A stretch of 64,000 nucleotides of DNA, from assembly GCA_027214345.1 (NCBI GenBank), contig JAPWHR010000003.1, forward strand, positions 496,001 to 560,000, given 5' to 3'. The notes below the pieces were generated by a model that did no database searches, was not told the DNA's origin, and was given only the letters and a program-made list of their open reading frames with translations. This document shows, one piece after another, positions 17,315 to 25,502 of this stretch (position 1 is the stretch's first letter; the number at the start of each line of letters is the position of its first letter). The DNA is from Comamonadaceae bacterium G21597-S1. GTDB lineage: Bacteria > Pseudomonadota > Gammaproteobacteria > Burkholderiales > Burkholderiaceae_C. Both the position numbers and the translations under genes were made by a program.

Positions 17315-17827
17315 TCAGTGGGCGAGCCGTTCGCGGGCGTCGTCGCACAGTTCGTCGAGCACCAGCGCGTCAGGTTCCTCGCCGAAACTCCAGTAGACCA
17401 TCAGCACGATGATCTTGAGGTCTTCCAGGCTCAGCTCGTCGGAGCCGCAGGCCATGGCCCGGTCGACGACGATCTCGCGCATGTGGGCTGGAAATTGCGC
17501 CGCGTCTTCGAGGAAGCGGATGAATCCCAGGCACTGCGCGCCGAGCCGGTTCTGTTCCAACGTCGAGAACACCCGCATGCTGGCCGGGGTCTCGATCGCA
17601 CCGGAACGTGGCAAGGCCAGGGCGTTCGTGTGGTCGGCGTCGATCTCCGATGGTGGGCGTTCGGTGTTGCGTGTGGCCTGGCGCAGCCCGGTGAGCCAGT
17701 GCAGCGCGTCCTTGATCTCCTGCGACTCGAACCCGACTGCGTGGAGCTTGCGCTCGAGCAGGTTCCATTGGGGGCATGCATCACCACGCCAGTAATGCTC
17801 GTAGACGAAAACCAGCACTTCAAACAT
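17315..17827 (-). CDS. smg: Smg / DUF494 family protein
   Basis: A 170-residue protein starting MFEVLVFVYEHYWRGD, the typical Smg N-terminus. It ends with the helical segment SLEDLKIIVLMVYWSFGEEPDALVLDEL that defines the family. Smg is commonly found beside dprA and def-fmt in proteobacteria, as here. It is found next to competence and translation genes but its role is not established. It is probably the last gene of LysM-dprA-smg, 66 bp after dprA. The start at 17827 replaces a longer frame that is not family-like. Confidence 0.9.
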   Translation of the reverse strand: MFEVLVFVYEHYWRGDACPQWNLLERKLHAVGFESQEIKDALHWLTGLRQATRNTERPPSEIDADHTNALALPRSGAIETPASMRVFSTLEQNRLGAQCLGFIRFLEDAAQFPAHMREIVVDRAMACGSDELSLEDLKIIVLMVYWSFGEEPDALVLDELCDDARERLAH

Positions 17828-17893
17828 GTGCCCAATATAGCGCACATCCCGCACTGCCCCCGCGGCGTGTGCCCGCGATGGCGATGGCCGTGT

Positions 17894-19135
17894 TCAGGTG
17901 CCGGCGATCCGCTGGAACAGGCCACCCGGCAGGCGGCCCACCTGGCCGGCGAGTTCGAGCGCCATCAGTTGCGCCTGCAGCCGGGGCGTGTCGATGCCCG
18001 TGCGGGCCTGCAGCGCGTCCAGACTGGCCGGTTCGTGGCCCAGCGCCTGCAGCAGCGCGGGGTCGGTTCCCGGCGGCAGCGCCTGTTGCGGTCCGGTCGT
18101 GGTCGCCGGTGCGGGTGAGGCACCGGCCGGGCGGGGCGAGCCGTGCCCGGGCAGTTCCTCGAGCACGTCCTGCGCCGACTCCACCAGCTTGGCGCCCTGG
18201 CGGATCAGCGCATGGCAGCCGCGAGACTGCGGGGAATGGATGGATCCGGGGATCGCGAAAACCTCCTTGCCCTGTTCCGCCGCCAGGCGCGCCGTGATCA
18301 GCGAGCCGGACTGCAATGCGGCCTCGACCACCAGCGTGCCTTGCGACAGGCCGGAGATGAGCCGATTGCGGCGTGGAAAATTCGCCGCGATCGGCGGCGT
18401 GCCGATCGGATATTCGCTGATCAGCAGGCCATGGCGCGCAATACGCCGCGCCAGCGCCAGATGGCGTTTCGGGTAGACCCGGTCCAGGCCGGTTCCGACC
18501 ACCGCCACGGTGGCAGGGCCGTCACCGGTGTCGTCATCGTCGCGCGCATCGAGTGCGCCGGCATGGGCCGCACCGTCGATGCCCAGCGCCAGTCCCGACA
18601 CCACGGTCAGGCCTGCCTGCGCCAGCGCCTGTGCGAACCGGCGGGCGTTGTCCGCACCCTGGTGGGTCGGGTTGCGGCTGCCGACGATGGCCAGACAGCG
18701 TCCCAGTCCCAGTGCGGGGCTTGTGGCCTGCGGGCCAGGGGATCCGCCGTGTGCGCCCGGTGCCGGCGCTAGGGAGAGCCATCGGGCGGCGCCGTGCACG
18801 TACAGCATGGGTGGAGGGTCTTCGATGGCGAGCAGCGCCGCCGGGTAACGCGGGTCGGCCAGCGTGATCACGGCCCTGGCCATGCCCGGTGTGCCTTCGT
18901 CGTCCGCCGGGTGCAACCAGTCCCAGGTGGCCTGCCATTGCATGTCGAGATCGGCCGGCGGTTGCGCCAGCGCATGGGCCACATGTGGACCGACAACCTC
19001 GCGCCAGGCGGCGGCGGGCTGCGCGAAGATGTGCGCCGGCAGTCCGAAGCGCGCCAGCAGCAGGCGGGCCGTCTCGCTGCCGACGCCGGGCGTGAGCATC
19101 AGGCGCAGCCAGTACGCGAGTTCGTCACGATCCAT
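17894..19135 (-). CDS. dprA: DNA-processing protein DprA (Smf)
   Basis: A 413-residue protein that loads RecA onto incoming single-stranded DNA during natural transformation. After an N-terminal SAM-like region (LMLTPGVGSETARLLLARFG) comes the extended Rossmann fold with AIVGSRNPTHQGADNARRF, SGLALGIDGAAHAGAL, FPRRNRLISGLS and GSLITARLAAEQGKEVFAIPG. A C-terminal winged-helix-like domain (about 335-410) follows. Between residues 120 and 150 there is a Gly/Pro-rich insert. Natural competence of the host is possible but not shown. Confidence 0.95.
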   Translation of the reverse strand: MDRDELAYWLRLMLTPGVGSETARLLLARFGLPAHIFAQPAAAWREVVGPHVAHALAQPPADLDMQWQATWDWLHPADDEGTPGMARAVITLADPRYPAALLAIEDPPPMLYVHGAARWLSLAPAPGAHGGSPGPQATSPALGLGRCLAIVGSRNPTHQGADNARRFAQALAQAGLTVVSGLALGIDGAAHAGALDARDDDDTGDGPATVAVVGTGLDRVYPKRHLALARRIARHGLLISEYPIGTPPIAANFPRRNRLISGLSQGTLVVEAALQSGSLITARLAAEQGKEVFAIPGSIHSPQSRGCHALIRQGAKLVESAQDVLEELPGHGSPRPAGASPAPATTTGPQQALPPGTDPALLQALGHEPASLDALQARTGIDTPRLQAQLMALELAGQVGRLPGGLFQRIAGT

Positions 19136-19218
19136 GCGCAGGCTCGGGGCGTGCCGGCGGGCGGTGGCTGGCGCTCAGGCCCGGGTTCGGTGCCGTATCC
19201 GGCTGGTCCGCCGGCAGG

Positions 19219-20457
19219 TCAGAGGGGGCTGATCAGCCGATCGCCGATGTTGACCGCCGACCGGATGTCCAGCACCAGTGCATACGAGACCCGGTCGAAG
19301 GTCCGGAACACCATCAGCAGGCCGTTGCGTTCGTCCGGCAGCTTGAGCATGGGGCGGGTGGAGTCGGTCTTGTCGACGACCCGCGCGCCGTCCTTGAGGA
19401 TGGCCATCACGTGGCCGGGCTCGATGCCGTCGCGTTTGCCCAGGCTGATCGCGACGACCTGGTTCTGCGCGGCGTTGACGACCGCACTGCCATAGACGGA
19501 GACAACCCGGCCCAATACGCCGGCCGCCGGTGCACGCGGGGCGTAGCTGAGCAACTCGCGGGGCGGCTCGGGCAGCAGCCGGTCGCCGATCAGCATTTCT
19601 TCCTTGGCCGACACGATGTCGATGGTCGCCGGCGTGATCTCGGTGCCGGTGTCGCCATTGGCGCGGGTGACTTCGCTGGTGGTTTCGCTACGCGCCAGCA
19701 AGGCCTTGCCGACGTATTGCGCCTCGTAGCCCAGGATTTCGCCGGTGGACGGATCCTTGAGTGCGGTGGCATTGCGGAACACCCGGAATTCCTGCTGCTT
19801 GCCCGGCGCGTCGAGCATCGGGTTGCCGTTCTGGCCGCGCGCATAGGCGCGGTCGCCGCGGGTCAACAACACCCGGCCCTCCTGGGCCGCGACGATGCGC
19901 GGTGCATTGGACAGGCCGTCCGCGTCGACGACGATGGGCTCGGCCAGGAAGGGTTCGATCAGGCTGGCCTTGATCGCCGGCAACGCGGTGCTGTCGAGCA
20001 CCTCGTAGCGGGTCCGCGGCGAAACCCGGATCGTTTCGGTGGGAATGGCGTCGACGCCATCGCCGCCGCTGCCCGCCATGCGCAACATGGCGCGACCGTC
20101 CTTGCGCTCGAGCACCAGGCGTTGCCCGGGGTAGATCAGGTGCGGGTTGCGGATGTCGGACATGTTCATGCCCCACAACTCCGGCCAGCGCCACGGGCTC
20201 TTGAGGAACAGGCCGGAGATGGCCCACAAGGTATCGCCCGTCTTGACCAGGTAGCTGTCGGGCGCGTTGGCCGCAATCTCGCTGAGCGGCACGCCGGCTT
20301 GCGCGACCTGGTTCGCGGTCGCGCGCTGGCCCGACGTGATCGGGTAGTTCTGGGCCCAGGCCGGTTGCGCAAGCCACGTGGCCAGGGCCATGCCCAGGAG
20401 GCTGAGGGTGCGTTTGGAATTGATCGACAATTTCGTGGTCATTGCTTGCTGCATCAT
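19219..20457 (-). CDS. Exported LysM-domain protein
   Basis: A 412-residue protein with an N-terminal signal peptide (hydrophobic segment LSLLGMALATWLAQPAWA, cleavage near AWA-Q). One LysM domain follows (about residues 65-115: SYLVKTGDTLWAISGLFLKSPWRWPELWGMN...IYPGQRLVL), which should bind peptidoglycan. The remaining 300 residues form a beta-rich region without catalytic motifs I can name. This dprA-adjacent LysM protein is conserved in Burkholderiales and may be a cell-wall or secretion-associated factor. Two other Met starts (20454 and 20442) are possible. It is divergent from def. Confidence 0.85.
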   Translation of the reverse strand: MMQQAMTTKLSINSKRTLSLLGMALATWLAQPAWAQNYPITSGQRATANQVAQAGVPLSEIAANAPDSYLVKTGDTLWAISGLFLKSPWRWPELWGMNMSDIRNPHLIYPGQRLVLERKDGRAMLRMAGSGGDGVDAIPTETIRVSPRTRYEVLDSTALPAIKASLIEPFLAEPIVVDADGLSNAPRIVAAQEGRVLLTRGDRAYARGQNGNPMLDAPGKQQEFRVFRNATALKDPSTGEILGYEAQYVGKALLARSETTSEVTRANGDTGTEITPATIDIVSAKEEMLIGDRLLPEPPRELLSYAPRAPAAGVLGRVVSVYGSAVVNAAQNQVVAISLGKRDGIEPGHVMAILKDGARVVDKTDSTRPMLKLPDERNGLLMVFRTFDRVSYALVLDIRSAVNIGDRLISPL

Positions 20458-20592
20458 GGTGGCCCCGTCAGGCTTCCCGGCCAGTGCCACGGCAAAGGAG
20501 CCGGGTCGGGAGCATCTTGATAAATCACGCACGATTTTGCGCTCAAGTCCTTGATTGGGCAACGTTTTCTGTCGTGGCTGCGCGAACTCGTA

Positions 20593-20605
20593 CGCTAAAT
20601 TAGCG
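20593..20605. promoter_or_regulatory. 13-bp palindrome between LysM gene and def
   Basis: CGCTAAATTAGCG is a perfect palindrome with 6-bp arms, centred about 35 bp upstream of def in the 176-bp divergent gap. The AT-rich core contains TAAATT (4 of 6 matches to a -10 box), so it may overlap the def promoter. Regulatory use is inferred. Confidence 0.3.
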
Positions 20606-20633
20606 AAAATAGCGACATCTTTGAAGAGAATCC

Positions 20634-21143
20634 ATGTCTTTGTTACCCATTCTTTGTTATCCCGATCCCCGCCTGCACAAGGTCGCCAAGCCGGTGCAGG
20701 CCGTCGACGCACGCATCAAGACGCTGATCGCGGACATGTTCGAGACCATGTACGACGCCAAGGGCATCGGCCTGGCGGCGACCCAGGTCGACGTGCATGA
20801 ACGGCTGATTGTGATCGATACGTCCGAGCAGCGCGACCAGCCGCTGGTGCTGATCAATCCCGAGATCGTCTGGACCAGCGCCGACAAACATGTCAACGAG
20901 GAAGGCTGCCTGTCGGTGCCCGGCATCTACGACGGGGTCGAACGTTTCGATGCCGTGCGCGTGAGCGCGCTCGACGGCGACGGCGCGGCCCGCACCATCG
21001 AGGCGCAAGGCATGCTGGCCGTGTGTGTCCAGCACGAGATGGATCATCTGCTGGGCAAGGTGTTCGTCGAATATCTGTCACCGCTCAAGCGCGACCGCAT
21101 CAAGACCAAGATGCGCAAGCTGCAGCGCGCGGAGCGCTCTTGA
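20634..21143 (+). CDS. def: Peptide deformylase
   Basis: A 169-residue metalloenzyme that removes the N-formyl group from nascent proteins. All three class motifs are present: GIGLAATQ (44-51), EGCLS (Cys92 as metal ligand) and HEMDH (His134, Glu135, His138). The ATG has GAAGAG upstream. Its stop codon overlaps the TTG start of fmt, which supplies the formyl group at the other end of the same cycle; the pair is a classic operon. Confidence 0.98.
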   Translation: MSLLPILCYPDPRLHKVAKPVQAVDARIKTLIADMFETMYDAKGIGLAATQVDVHERLIVIDTSEQRDQPLVLINPEIVWTSADKHVNEEGCLSVPGIYDGVERFDAVRVSALDGDGAARTIEAQGMLAVCVQHEMDHLLGKVFVEYLSPLKRDRIKTKMRKLQRAERS

Positions 21144-22153
21144 GACTGATCTTCGCCGGCACGCCGGAGTTTGCCGCGGTGGCCTTGCGCCGGCTCCACG
21201 AGGCCGGCCACCAGATCGCACTCGTGCTGACCCAGCCGGACCGGCCCGCCGGGCGTGGCATGCGGCTGCAGGCGTCGGCGGTCAAGTCCCTGGCCGGCGA
21301 GCTGGGGGTGCCCGTGTGCCAGCCCCGCAGCCTGCGCCTGGACGGTCGTTTTCCCGACGATGCCGCCGCGGCGCGCCAGGCGATGGCCGATGCGCGGGCC
21401 GACGCCATGGTGGTGGCCGCCTATGGCTTGATCCTGCCGCAGTGGGTGCTTGACCTGATGGCGCAGCGGGGCCCGCACGGCGGTGCCGCGCTGGGCTGCC
21501 TGAACATCCATGCGTCCCTGTTGCCGCGCTGGCGCGGCGCCGCGCCGATCCACCGCGCCATCGAGGCCGGTGATGCGCAGACCGGGGTCTGCATCATGCA
21601 GATGGACGCGGGCCTCGATACCGGTGGCGTGCTGCTGCGCGAAGCGGTCGCGATCGCGCATCACGGCGCGCAGGCGGACACCACCGGCACGCTGCACGAC
21701 CGGCTGGCGGCGCTCGGCGGCGACCTGATCGTGCGCGTATTGGCGCAGGCGGCCTCGGGCACGCTGGTGGCGACCGCGCAGCCGGCCGATGGCGTCTGTT
21801 ACGCCGAGAAGGTCAGCAAGGCGCAGGCCCGGATCGACTGGAACGCCGGCGCCGACCGGATCGAGCGCAGCATCCGCGCCTTCGATCCCAACCCGGGCGC
21901 CTGGACCACGCTGGGACCGGACGTGATCAAGGTGTGGCGTGCGTCGCCCCACCCTGGGCCCGAGCCGTCGCACGCAGCGCCGGGCACCGTGCTGGCGGCG
22001 GACGATGCCGGCATCGTGGTGGCCTGCGGATCCGGTGTGCTGCGGCTGACGGCCTTGCAACGGGCCGGCGGCAAGCGGCTGGCGGTGGCCGACTTCCTGC
22101 GCGGCCAGCCGGTGGAGCCCGGCGTGCGGCTGGGTCAGGACGGCGATCACTGA
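21140..22153 (+). CDS. fmt: Methionyl-tRNA formyltransferase
   Basis: A 337-residue enzyme that formylates initiator Met-tRNA using 10-formyl-THF. It begins [19 protein letters not shown] and contains the catalytic region [21 protein letters not shown], with the C-terminal tRNA-binding OB-like domain after about 210. No ATG fits; the TTG at 21140 overlaps the def stop (TTGA) and has GGAG five bases upstream, so translation is probably coupled to def. It overlaps azlC by one base. Confidence 0.96.
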   Translation: MRLIFAGTPEFAAVALRRLHEAGHQIALVLTQPDRPAGRGMRLQASAVKSLAGELGVPVCQPRSLRLDGRFPDDAAAARQAMADARADAMVVAAYGLILPQWVLDLMAQRGPHGGAALGCLNIHASLLPRWRGAAPIHRAIEAGDAQTGVCIMQMDAGLDTGGVLLREAVAIAHHGAQADTTGTLHDRLAALGGDLIVRVLAQAASGTLVATAQPADGVCYAEKVSKAQARIDWNAGADRIERSIRAFDPNPGAWTTLGPDVIKVWRASPHPGPEPSHAAPGTVLAADDAGIVVACGSGVLRLTALQRAGGKRLAVADFLRGQPVEPGVRLGQDGDH

Positions 22154-22890
22154 TGTTCCTGTTGCGCGACCACTACCGCCACCCGGAATTCCGGATCGGC
22201 CTGCGGGACTTCATTCGTACCGCCCCGGGCATCGCCGCCTGGGGCCTGATGACCGGCGTGGCCATGGTCAAGTCCGGCATCGGACTGGTCGAGTCGGTGC
22301 TGATGGCGCTGATCGTCTTCGCTGGCAGTTCCCAGTTGGCGGCGATCCCGCTGATCCTGGCCGGTGCGCCGTTGTGGGTCATCTGGGCCACCGCCTTCTG
22401 CGTGAACCTGCGTTTCGTCGTGTTCAGCCTGCACCTGCACCACTACATGTCACATCTGCCGACATGGCAGCGCGTGGTGTCCGGATATTTCACCGCCGAC
22501 CTGAGTTACGTGATGTTCGTGCGGCGTTATCCCCATCCGGCCCTTGACGCCGATGGCAAGCTGGCCGAACAGGCCTACCTGGCGGGCAGCAATCTGATGA
22601 ACTGGGGCGCCTGGATCACCGCGAGCCTGGTCGGCGTGGCGCTGGCCAATTTCATCCCGCAGGCCTGGGGCCTGGGTTTTGCCGGCATCCTGTGCCTGAT
22701 CGGCATCCTGTGCTCGCTGGCCACGACGCGCCTGCGCATCCTGTCTGCCGCGGTGGCCGGTGCGGTCGGCGTGGCCGCCTTCGCATTGCCCCTGAAGCTC
22801 AACATCATCGCCGCCATCGGCGCGGCCGTGCTGCTGTGCCTGACGATGGAGAAGCTGCAGCCGCCGCACGCCCGGGAGGTGCGGACATGA
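22153..22890 (+). CDS. azlC: AzlC-family branched-chain amino acid exporter, large subunit
   Basis: A 245-residue membrane protein with about six to eight helices. The N-terminal motif PGIAAWGLMTGVAM and the region FAGSSQLAAIPLILAGAPLWVIWATAFCVNLRFVVFS are hallmarks of the AzlC/YgaZ family, which together with AzlD/YgaH exports branched-chain amino acids. Its ATG overlaps the fmt stop (TGATG). A 25-codon mini-ORF bridges it to azlD. Substrate is inferred from family. Confidence 0.93.
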   Translation: MFLLRDHYRHPEFRIGLRDFIRTAPGIAAWGLMTGVAMVKSGIGLVESVLMALIVFAGSSQLAAIPLILAGAPLWVIWATAFCVNLRFVVFSLHLHHYMSHLPTWQRVVSGYFTADLSYVMFVRRYPHPALDADGKLAEQAYLAGSNLMNWGAWITASLVGVALANFIPQAWGLGFAGILCLIGILCSLATTRLRILSAAVAGAVGVAAFALPLKLNIIAAIGAAVLLCLTMEKLQPPHAREVRT

Positions 22891-22964
22891 GACACCCTGT
22901 GTCAATCCCCCGCCGTTTTGAGCAGGTTCTGCAGACCTCGATGTTGGGAGGGGTCGTCCAGTGA
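22887..22964 (+). CDS. 25-codon mini-ORF linking azlC and azlD (doubtful gene)
   Basis: A short frame whose ATG overlaps the azlC stop (ATGA) and whose TGA overlaps the azlD GTG start (GTGA). It encodes a 25-residue peptide beginning MRHPVSIPRRFEQ. It has no recognisable similarity. It could act only as a translational relay across the 70-base gap, or be chance. Confidence 0.2.
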   Translation: MRHPVSIPRRFEQVLQTSMLGGVVQ

Positions 22965-23296
22965 GCGCGATCGACTGGCACACCGTGCTGATCGTCGTGG
23001 GCCTGGCGGTGGTGACGGTGCTGACGCGCTGCTTCTTCCTGTTCTCCAATCGCACCTGGACGCTGCCGCACTGGGCGCAACGCGGCCTGCAATATGCGCC
23101 GATCGCCGCGCTTGCCGCGGTCGTCGTGCCCGAGGTCGTGATGGCGCAGGACGCCCTGGTGGACACCTGGCGCGACGCGCGCCTGTATGCCGCCGTCGTG
23201 GGGGCAGTCGCGTATTTCTGGCGCAAGGACGTGTTGTTCACCATCGTCGCCGGCATGCTGGTCTACCTGCCCTTGCACCTGAGCCTGGGCTGGTAG
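22961..23296 (+). CDS. azlD: AzlD-family branched-chain amino acid exporter, small subunit
   Basis: A 111-residue protein with about four membrane helices, the small partner of AzlC. Features include TVLTRCFFLFSNRTW and QRGLQYAPIAALAAVVVPEV, a conserved AzlD block. The start is GTG with GGGAGGGG seven bases upstream. Gene order and size match the family exactly. Confidence 0.93.
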   Translation: MSAIDWHTVLIVVGLAVVTVLTRCFFLFSNRTWTLPHWAQRGLQYAPIAALAAVVVPEVVMAQDALVDTWRDARLYAAVVGAVAYFWRKDVLFTIVAGMLVYLPLHLSLGW

Positions 23297-23347
23297 CTCG
23301 CTGGCGGGCCTGCTCACGGTGTCCGACGCCAGCATGCACGGGCGCGG

Positions 23348-23364
23348 CTTAAGCCCGCCTTATG
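23348..23364 (+). promoter_or_regulatory. PmrA-box-like site upstream of the two-component/eptA operon
   Basis: CTTAAG-CCCGC-CTTATG is two half-sites separated by five bases. It matches 11 of 12 positions of the PmrA (BasR) box YTTAAK-N5-YTTAAK. TTAA is very rare in this GC-rich window, so chance is unlikely. It is 60 bp upstream of the response-regulator start; a possible -10 (TATGCT, 23412-23417) lies between. Autoregulation is inferred. Confidence 0.6.
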
Positions 23365-23424
23365 TCCTGCGGCCGGGCACGGACTCCACCGCCGGTGCAG
23401 CCTTGCTCGCATATGCTTGGGGCC

Positions 23425-24123
23425 ATGCGGATCCTGGTGGTGGAAGACGATACGGCGATTGCCGATGCCTTGCAGGTATCGCTCAAGCTGGCCGGCCATG
23501 CGGTGGACATCTGCACCACGCTGGCGCAGGCCTGGTCGGCATTACGCGTCGAACCATTCGACGCGATGTTGCTCGACCTCGGACTGCCCGACGGTGACGG
23601 CGTGCAGTTGTTGGCCCGGGTGCGCGCCGGTGCGCACAGCGCAGCAGGCGCGGGACTGCCGCGATCCGACATGCCGGTGCTGATCATGACCGCCCGCGAC
23701 GGTGTCGACCAGCGCGTGGCCGGACTCGACGGCGGTGCCGACGACTACCTGGTCAAGCCCTTCGACCCACAGGAGCTGCTGGCCCGTATCCGGGCCATGA
23801 CACGCCGCAGTGCCGGTCGCGCCCGCGCCGTGCTGCAATGCCGCGATCTCGAGATCGACCCGGCGGCACGCACGGTGACGCAGGCCGGGCTGCCGGTGGC
23901 GCTGGGCGCCAAGGAGTTCGCCCTGTTGCAGACCCTGGTCGAGGCCAGCCCGCAGGTCCTGTCCAAAACACGGCTGGAGGCGGCGCTGTACGGGTTTGGC
24001 GAAGCGCTCGAGAGCAATGCGATCGAAGTGCATGTGCATCATCTGCGACGCAAGCTCGGCGCGGACCTGATTCTCACCATGCGCGGCGTCGGATATTTCG
24101 TGCCGCGGGACCAGCCGGCGTGA
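23425..24123 (+). CDS. pmrA: OmpR-family response regulator, PmrA/QseB-like
   Basis: A 232-residue regulator. The receiver domain has the acidic pocket (MRILVVEDD), the phospho-acceptor Asp51 in LLDLGLPDGDG, and Lys in YLVKPFD. A winged-helix DNA-binding domain follows from about 140, including VHHLRRKLGADLILTMRGVGYFV. There is a small extra loop (GAHSAAGAGLPRSD) before beta-strand 4. It overlaps the kinase gene (GTGA) and lies upstream of eptA, whose transcription PmrA typically activates. The name PmrA is inferred from context and the upstream box; QseB is the main alternative. Confidence 0.8.
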   Translation: MRILVVEDDTAIADALQVSLKLAGHAVDICTTLAQAWSALRVEPFDAMLLDLGLPDGDGVQLLARVRAGAHSAAGAGLPRSDMPVLIMTARDGVDQRVAGLDGGADDYLVKPFDPQELLARIRAMTRRSAGRARAVLQCRDLEIDPAARTVTQAGLPVALGAKEFALLQTLVEASPQVLSKTRLEAALYGFGEALESNAIEVHVHHLRRKLGADLILTMRGVGYFVPRDQPA

Positions 24124-25502
24124 CGCAGCCCAGCCTGGCGCGCCATCTGTGGCGCTGGACCCTGGCAGCACTGGCGGCGGCCTGGCTGGCGTTGATGCTG
24201 GCATCGTATTTCGCCGGCATGCACGAGGCGGGCGAGATCACCGACGGCCACCTGGCGTCGGCGGCCCATGTGTTGCTGCAGCTGCCGGCCATCGGCGCCG
24301 GTGCCGCCGGTGCGGCCAGCGGCCTCGACGCGGACGACGGCGCGACGCCATCCGGACGCCACCTCAAGCTGGCCAGCAGCGTGGCGGTGCTGGTCTGGGA
24401 AAGCGGCGTGCTGGTTTCCGATACCCGACCGCCGTCCCAGCGCGGCAGCGTGGACTTCCCGCCGGGTTATGCCACCACGGTGCTTCGCCAGGGGGCGGAC
24501 CAGGCGCCCCGGCGCTGGCGCAGTTTTTCTGCCGAGCGTGCGGACGGGTCCCGCAAGGTGACGACGATGATCGATCTCGATCAGCCGACGCGCATCGTGC
24601 GCGAGGTGACATTCACGATCGCGCGTCCCTCACTGGTCGTGTTGCCGCTGGTGGCGCTGTTGTTGTGGTGGGCCATCCGGCGGGGCCTGCGCCCCTTGAA
24701 CGCCTTGTCGGACCGGGTCGCCGCGCTGAAGTTGCACGGGTCCGAGCGGCTGGACGCTTCCCACGGGTATGCGGAGTTCGCCAGCACGGTGGCGGCGATC
24801 AACGGCTTGGTCACCCGGCTGCAGTCGCAGGCCGCGGCGGAGCGGGCCTTTGCCTCGGACGTGGCGCACGAACTGCGTACGCCGCTGGCGGCCATCGCGC
24901 TGCAGGCCGACGTGGCGGCCCAGCATCCCGATGCGGCGAGCCGCGCCCGGGCGCTGGAGCGGCTGCAGCAGGAGGCGCTGCGCGCGGGGCAGATCCTGGC
25001 CCAGCTGCTGGATCTGGCGCGGGCACAGCGTCCCGACCAGGCGGCGCTGCAGGACGTATGCCTCGACACGCTGGCCGCCGACGTGATGGCCGGCTTCGCC
25101 CAGGCCAGCGTGGACAGCGACCATGCACTGGAGCTGCGTTGTGGCGAAGCACCGGTGCGTGTGCCGGGCAATGCCTTGTTGCTCGAGTTGGCCTTGCGCA
25201 ACCTGATCGACAACGCGATCGGCCACACCCCGGCCGGCACCCAGGTCGTGGTGGAGGTCTGCCGCACCGGTGGCGGCCAGGCACGGCTGGCGGTATGTGA
25301 CAGCGGCGCGGGCGCCGCCGCCGCCGCGCCGGCGCCGGTCGACACCGAACGTGATCACCTGGGCCTGGGGCTGCGCCTGGTGGAGCGTATTGCCGCGTTG
25401 CATGGCGCGCGGCTGGTGCGTGACGCCGGCCCGGCGCCGACCACCCACTGTTTTGCGATGGAATGGAAATCCGATGTCGTTTCCGAAACCGCACGCGCCT
25501 GA
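24120..25502 (+). CDS. pmrB: Sensor histidine kinase, PmrB/QseC-like
   Basis: A 460-residue kinase: a first membrane helix (LAALAAAWLALMLASYFAG), a periplasmic sensor of about 130 residues, a second helix (PSLVVLPLVALLLWWAI), a HAMP-like linker, the H-box DVAHELRTPLAAIAL with phospho-acceptor His250, the N-box LRNLIDNAIGHTPAG and the G-box HLGLGLRLVERIA. It phosphorylates the adjacent regulator. Start GTG overlaps the regulator stop, and its last 29 bases overlap eptA, so the three genes form one transcript. The signal sensed is unknown; PmrB proteins sense metals, acid pH or cationic peptides. Confidence 0.88.
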   Translation: MTQPSLARHLWRWTLAALAAAWLALMLASYFAGMHEAGEITDGHLASAAHVLLQLPAIGAGAAGAASGLDADDGATPSGRHLKLASSVAVLVWESGVLVSDTRPPSQRGSVDFPPGYATTVLRQGADQAPRRWRSFSAERADGSRKVTTMIDLDQPTRIVREVTFTIARPSLVVLPLVALLLWWAIRRGLRPLNALSDRVAALKLHGSERLDASHGYAEFASTVAAINGLVTRLQSQAAAERAFASDVAHELRTPLAAIALQADVAAQHPDAASRARALERLQQEALRAGQILAQLLDLARAQRPDQAALQDVCLDTLAADVMAGFAQASVDSDHALELRCGEAPVRVPGNALLLELALRNLIDNAIGHTPAGTQVVVEVCRTGGGQARLAVCDSGAGAAAAAPAPVDTERDHLGLGLRLVERIAALHGARLVRDAGPAPTTHCFAMEWKSDVVSETARA

